Below are positions 61,405 through 64,000 of a stretch of DNA of 64,000 nt, piece by piece. A model generated the notes under the pieces. It was given only the letters and a program-made list of their open reading frames with translations. It was not told where the DNA came from and did no database searches. The stretch's first letter is position 1, and each line of letters starts with the position of its first letter. Where the stretch lies: positions 1 to 64,000 of the forward strand of contig JAFUQU010000014.1 of the NCBI GenBank assembly GCA_017472255.1, in the 5' to 3' direction. This stretch comes from Clostridia bacterium (GTDB lineage Bacteria > Bacillota > Clostridia > Oscillospirales > CAG-272). A program made the translations under genes and the position numbers.

Positions 61405-61440
61405 GCGGAAGGCGAAGGGTAAGCCTTCGCTTTCCGCATT
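61405..61440 (+). terminator. Hairpin between pgk and tpiA
   Basis: A 14-bp stem with a single G-U pair (61405-61418 with 61424-61437) is followed by ATTTATTTTG. It may act as a partial terminator or an mRNA processing and stability stem between two cotranscribed genes. Confidence 0.6.
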
Positions 61441-61461
61441 TATTTTGAAAGGATAATGAAA

Positions 61462-62229
61462 ATGAACAAAGCAACTCGCAGAACCGTTATTGCCGGCAAC
61501 TGGAAAATGAACATGACCCCCTCGCAGACCACCGCTTTCATCAAGGAGCTTGCACCCATGGTAGCAGGCAAGGATGGATGCGATATCGTCCTCTGCGTAC
61601 CCGCAGTGGATATCACACCTGCTGTTGAGGCTGCCAAGGGCACCAACATCAAGGTCGGCGCTGAGAACGTACACTATAAGGAATCCGGTGCGTACACGGG
61701 TGAGCTTTCTGCTAAGATGCTTACCGAATGCGGCGTGGAATACGTTGTTATCGGTCACTCCGAGCGCCGTCAGTACTTTGGCGAGACCGATCAGACCGTG
61801 AACCTTCGCACCCTTGCGGCGGTCAACGCGGGTCTTACTGCTATCGTTTGTGTCGGCGAAACTCTTGAGCAGAGAGAGCTTGGCTATACTGAAACCCTGT
61901 TGAAGTATCAGACCAAGATGGCGCTCACCAATGTCAAGGCTGAACAGCTGAAGAATATTATCATTGCGTATGAGCCTGTATGGGCGATTGGCACTGGCGT
62001 TACCGCTACGGCAGATCAGGCAGACGAGGGCAACGGCTTTGTCCGTGCAGCCGTTGCGGAAATGTTCGGCGCAGAGGCTGCGGAAGCCATCACCGTACAG
62101 TACGGCGGCTCCATGAACGCGAAGAACGCAGCTGAGCTTCTCAGCAAGGTCAACGTGGACGGCGGCCTGATCGGCGGCGCTTCCCTGAAGACTGCTGACT
62201 TCACCGTCATTGTTGACGCGGCTCAGTAA
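61462..62229 (+). CDS. tpiA: Triosephosphate isomerase
   Basis: It interconverts dihydroxyacetone phosphate and glyceraldehyde 3-phosphate. The catalytic lysine (GNWKMN), histidine (GHSERRQ) and glutamate (AYEPVWAIGTG) motifs are present, and the phosphate loop GGSMNAKNA follows. The protein has 255 residues. The ATG at 61462 is preferred because AAGGA is eight bases before it; an ATG at 61456 is only two bases from AAGGA. Codon bias matches high expression. Confidence 0.96.
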   Translation: MNKATRRTVIAGNWKMNMTPSQTTAFIKELAPMVAGKDGCDIVLCVPAVDITPAVEAAKGTNIKVGAENVHYKESGAYTGELSAKMLTECGVEYVVIGHSERRQYFGETDQTVNLRTLAAVNAGLTAIVCVGETLEQRELGYTETLLKYQTKMALTNVKAEQLKNIIIAYEPVWAIGTGVTATADQADEGNGFVRAAVAEMFGAEAAEAITVQYGGSMNAKNAAELLSKVNVDGGLIGGASLKTADFTVIVDAAQ

Positions 62230-62238
62230 TTCGGCTTC

Positions 62239-62276
62239 AACGACCCCCGCGGCGGAATTTTTGCCCGGGGGTTGTT
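62239..62276 (+). terminator. Terminator-like hairpin after tpiA
   Basis: AACGACCCCCG (62239-62249) pairs with CGGGGGTTGTT (62266-62276) with one G-U pair. It is followed by CTGTCTTAAA and not by a T-tract, so termination may be incomplete and the next gene could be reached by readthrough. Confidence 0.55.
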
Positions 62277-62286
62277 CTGTCTTAAA

Positions 62287-63180
62287 ATGAAGAAATACAT
62301 CTTTTTCGCCCTGCTTGCGGCGGTGCTGTACGCCCTTAACGCGCCCTTTTCCAAGCTGCTGCTGGGCGAGCTTCCCGAAGCGGTTATGGCGGGACTGCTC
62401 TATCTTGGCGCGGGCATCGGCATGGCGGCGGTGGGGCTGGTGAGCAGACGCGCGCGCTCTACCGATGTGCGAGAAGCGCCCCTCGACCGCACCGATCTGC
62501 CCTATGTGATTGCCATGATTCTGCTGGATATCGCCGCGCCGATTCTGCTGATGCTGGGGCTTTCCCGCACGTCGGCGGCCAGCGTGTCTCTGCTGAACAA
62601 CTTCGAGATTGTCGCCACATCGCTAATAGCCTTTCTCATCTTCCGCGAGAAGGTGTCGGGACGGGTCTGGGCGGCGATTGTCACCATCACGCTGTCCTGC
62701 ACGCTGCTGACGGTGGAGGACATGATGGTTGGCGGCGAAGAGCTGACCTTTTCCTACGGTTCGCTGCTGGTGCTGGGCGCCTGCCTTTGCTGGGGCGTGG
62801 AGAACAACTGCACCGGAAAGCTGTCGGCGAAGGATCCAATGCAGGTTGTGGTTGTTAAGGGAATTTTCTCAGGACTCGGCTCGCTGATTGTGGCGATGTT
62901 GTCCGGCGAACGGCTGGACGGTTCCATGCTGGCGGCGATTGTCGGCGCGCTGCTGCTGGGATTTGTGGCCTATGGGCTGAGTATTTATTTCTATGTTTCC
63001 GCCCAGCGTGGGCTGGGCGCGGCGAAAACCAGCGCGTATTACGCCGTTGCGCCCTTCGTGGGCAGCGCCATATCGCTGGTGCTGTATCGCCAGCTGCCTA
63101 CCTGGCTGTTCGGCGCGGCGCTGGTGCTGATGATTATCGGTACAATACTTGTTTCTGAAAAAGGAGAGGAAAATTCATGA
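62287..63180 (+). CDS. EamA/DMT family transporter
   Basis: A 297-residue membrane protein with ten hydrophobic helices in two EamA repeats; the internal repeat is visible in the ISLVLYRQ-containing C-terminal half. It should move a metabolite or amino-acid-like solute across the membrane, in an unknown direction. The ATG at 62287 is chosen over a TTG at 62272 because the upstream codons are in the terminator hairpin; neither has a good Shine-Dalgarno site. Its stop overlaps the mnmA start (ATGA). Confidence 0.85.
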   Translation: MKKYIFFALLAAVLYALNAPFSKLLLGELPEAVMAGLLYLGAGIGMAAVGLVSRRARSTDVREAPLDRTDLPYVIAMILLDIAAPILLMLGLSRTSAASVSLLNNFEIVATSLIAFLIFREKVSGRVWAAIVTITLSCTLLTVEDMMVGGEELTFSYGSLLVLGACLCWGVENNCTGKLSAKDPMQVVVVKGIFSGLGSLIVAMLSGERLDGSMLAAIVGALLLGFVAYGLSIYFYVSAQRGLGAAKTSAYYAVAPFVGSAISLVLYRQLPTWLFGAALVLMIIGTILVSEKGEENS

Positions 63181-64000
63181 AGGATCGCGTAATGATCGCC
63201 ATGAGCGGCGGAGTGGACAGCTCGGTGGCGGCGTATCTTGTCCGACAGTCGGGGCGCGACGCGCTGGGCGTGACGCTCAAGCTGTTTTCCAACGAGGACA
63301 TCCAGCTCGACCGCAGCAAAACCTGCTGCTCCCTGTCCGATGTGGAAGACGCCCGCAGCGTAGCCACACGGCTGGGAATTCCCTATTATGTCTTCAATTT
63401 CAGCGACAATTTCAAGGAAAAGGTCATCGACCGCTTTATTGCCACCTACGAGGCGGGCGGTACGCCTAATCCCTGCATCGACTGCAACCGCTTTATCAAA
63501 TTTAACCAGCTTATGACCCGCGCCGGATTGATGGAGTGCAGCCATGTCGCCACCGGACACTATGCCCGCGTGGATTATGACGCTCCGTCGGGGCGCTGGC
63601 TGCTGAAGCGTTCGGCGGACCCGCATAAGGATCAAACCTATGTGCTCTACGCCCTGACCCAGGAGCAGCTTGCCCATACGCTGTTCCCGCTGGGCGGCAT
63701 GAACAAGGACGAGGTGCGTGAAATCGCGGCGGCGCAGGGCTTCCTGAATGCGGACAAGCCGGACAGTCAGGACATCTGCTTCGTTCCCGACGGCAACTAC
63801 GCCCGTTTCATCGAGGAATACACCCATCGAACCAGCGCTCCCGGCGATTTTCTTGACCGCGGCGGCAATGTGATCGGTCGGCACAAGGGTATCATCCACT
63901 ACACGCTGGGACAGCGTAAGAAGCTGGGATTGTCCGTCGGGCATACGGTTTTCGTCAGCGCCATCGACCCGGTGAAAAACACCGTCACTGTGGGCGATGA
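63177..64000 (+). CDS. mnmA: tRNA 2-thiouridine(34) synthase MnmA (5' part)
   Basis: It thiolates U34 of tRNA-Lys, -Glu and -Gln. The PP-loop SGGVDSSVA at the N terminus, the catalytic cysteine in PNPCIDCN and the second cysteine in DICFVPDG are all present. The frame is open at the right edge, so 274 of about 360 codons are seen. AAGGAG lies seven bases before the ATG, which overlaps the previous stop. Confidence 0.96.
   Translation, partial: MKDRVMIAMSGGVDSSVAAYLVRQSGRDALGVTLKLFSNEDIQLDRSKTCCSLSDVEDARSVATRLGIPYYVFNFSDNFKEKVIDRFIATYEAGGTPNPCIDCNRFIKFNQLMTRAGLMECSHVATGHYARVDYDAPSGRWLLKRSADPHKDQTYVLYALTQEQLAHTLFPLGGMNKDEVREIAAAQGFLNADKPDSQDICFVPDGNYARFIEEYTHRTSAPGDFLDRGGNVIGRHKGIIHYTLGQRKKLGLSVGHTVFVSAIDPVKNTVTVGD

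Noticed and set aside
1-64000. CRISPR arrays, insertion sequences, integrases, phage genes and rRNA or tRNA genes.
   Set aside because: None was seen: the only tandem repeats are the coding 18-mers at the left edge, and no transposase or integrase motif occurs in the open frames.

Overview
This 64 kb window is a dense, GC-rich chromosomal segment from a low-redundancy Firmicute, most likely a gut Clostridium-class bacterium of the Oscillospirales type. The evidence is the yybS-gdpP-rplI-dnaB gene order, an S-layer protein with SLH domains, strong purine-rich Shine-Dalgarno sites, many sigma-A promoters with 17-base spacers, a HPr-like protein, an M56/BlaI pair and many secreted glycan-active proteins. 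No rRNA, tRNA, CRISPR array, transposase or phage gene was seen. The first gene and the last gene (mnmA) are cut by the window edges.

Layout. 1-7.7 kb: end of a repeat-bearing membrane protein, a DUF1015 protein, a beta-lactamase-fold serine hydrolase, a HPr-like protein without the active-site His, a D,D-carboxypeptidase, and a large highly expressed SLH surface protein behind a structured leader. 7.8-16.6 kb: a GH2 beta-galactosidase, a UvrD/PcrA-type helicase with an unusual Cys-rich C-terminal domain, a nitrilase-glycerophosphodiesterase fusion, a cluster of small hairpins, and an aldose epimerase. 16.7-25.6 kb (minus strand): a seven-gene housekeeping operon yybS-gdpP-rplI-dnaB-tilS-hpt-ftsH. 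25.7-31 kb: a CD-NTase-like protein with a degenerate active site, a metallophosphoesterase, a polysaccharide deacetylase lipoprotein, and a BlaI/M56 regulatory pair with clear operator palindromes.

31-53 kb is a glycan-utilisation region. A ligand-binding regulator with a C-terminal HTH is transcribed divergently from an operon of a clan GH-A hydrolase, a DUF5107-TPR protein and a solute-binding lipoprotein. These are followed by a GNAT operon behind a textbook attenuator, a second solute-binding protein divergent from a GH29 fucosidase, and a membrane-anchored beta-sandwich protein. Last come four lipoproteins that share one N-terminal domain but carry either a parallel beta-helix (three copies) or a calcineurin-like phosphoesterase. 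Between two of the copies lies a decayed fragment of the phosphoesterase gene, which records the duplication that built the array. No ABC permease genes are present for the two binding proteins.

53-64 kb returns to housekeeping: NAD(P)HX repair enzyme, an FAD/Rieske oxidoreductase, a U32 peptidase-family protein, UppP, an MFS transporter, pgk-tpiA, an EamA transporter and mnmA.

The best candidates for something undescribed are (1) the 28-codon leader peptide with mutually exclusive antiterminator and terminator helices upstream of a tandem GNAT acetyltransferase, (2) the catalytically degenerate CD-NTase homologue beside the c-di-AMP phosphodiesterase operon, and (3) the modular lipoprotein array with its interchangeable C-terminal enzymes.
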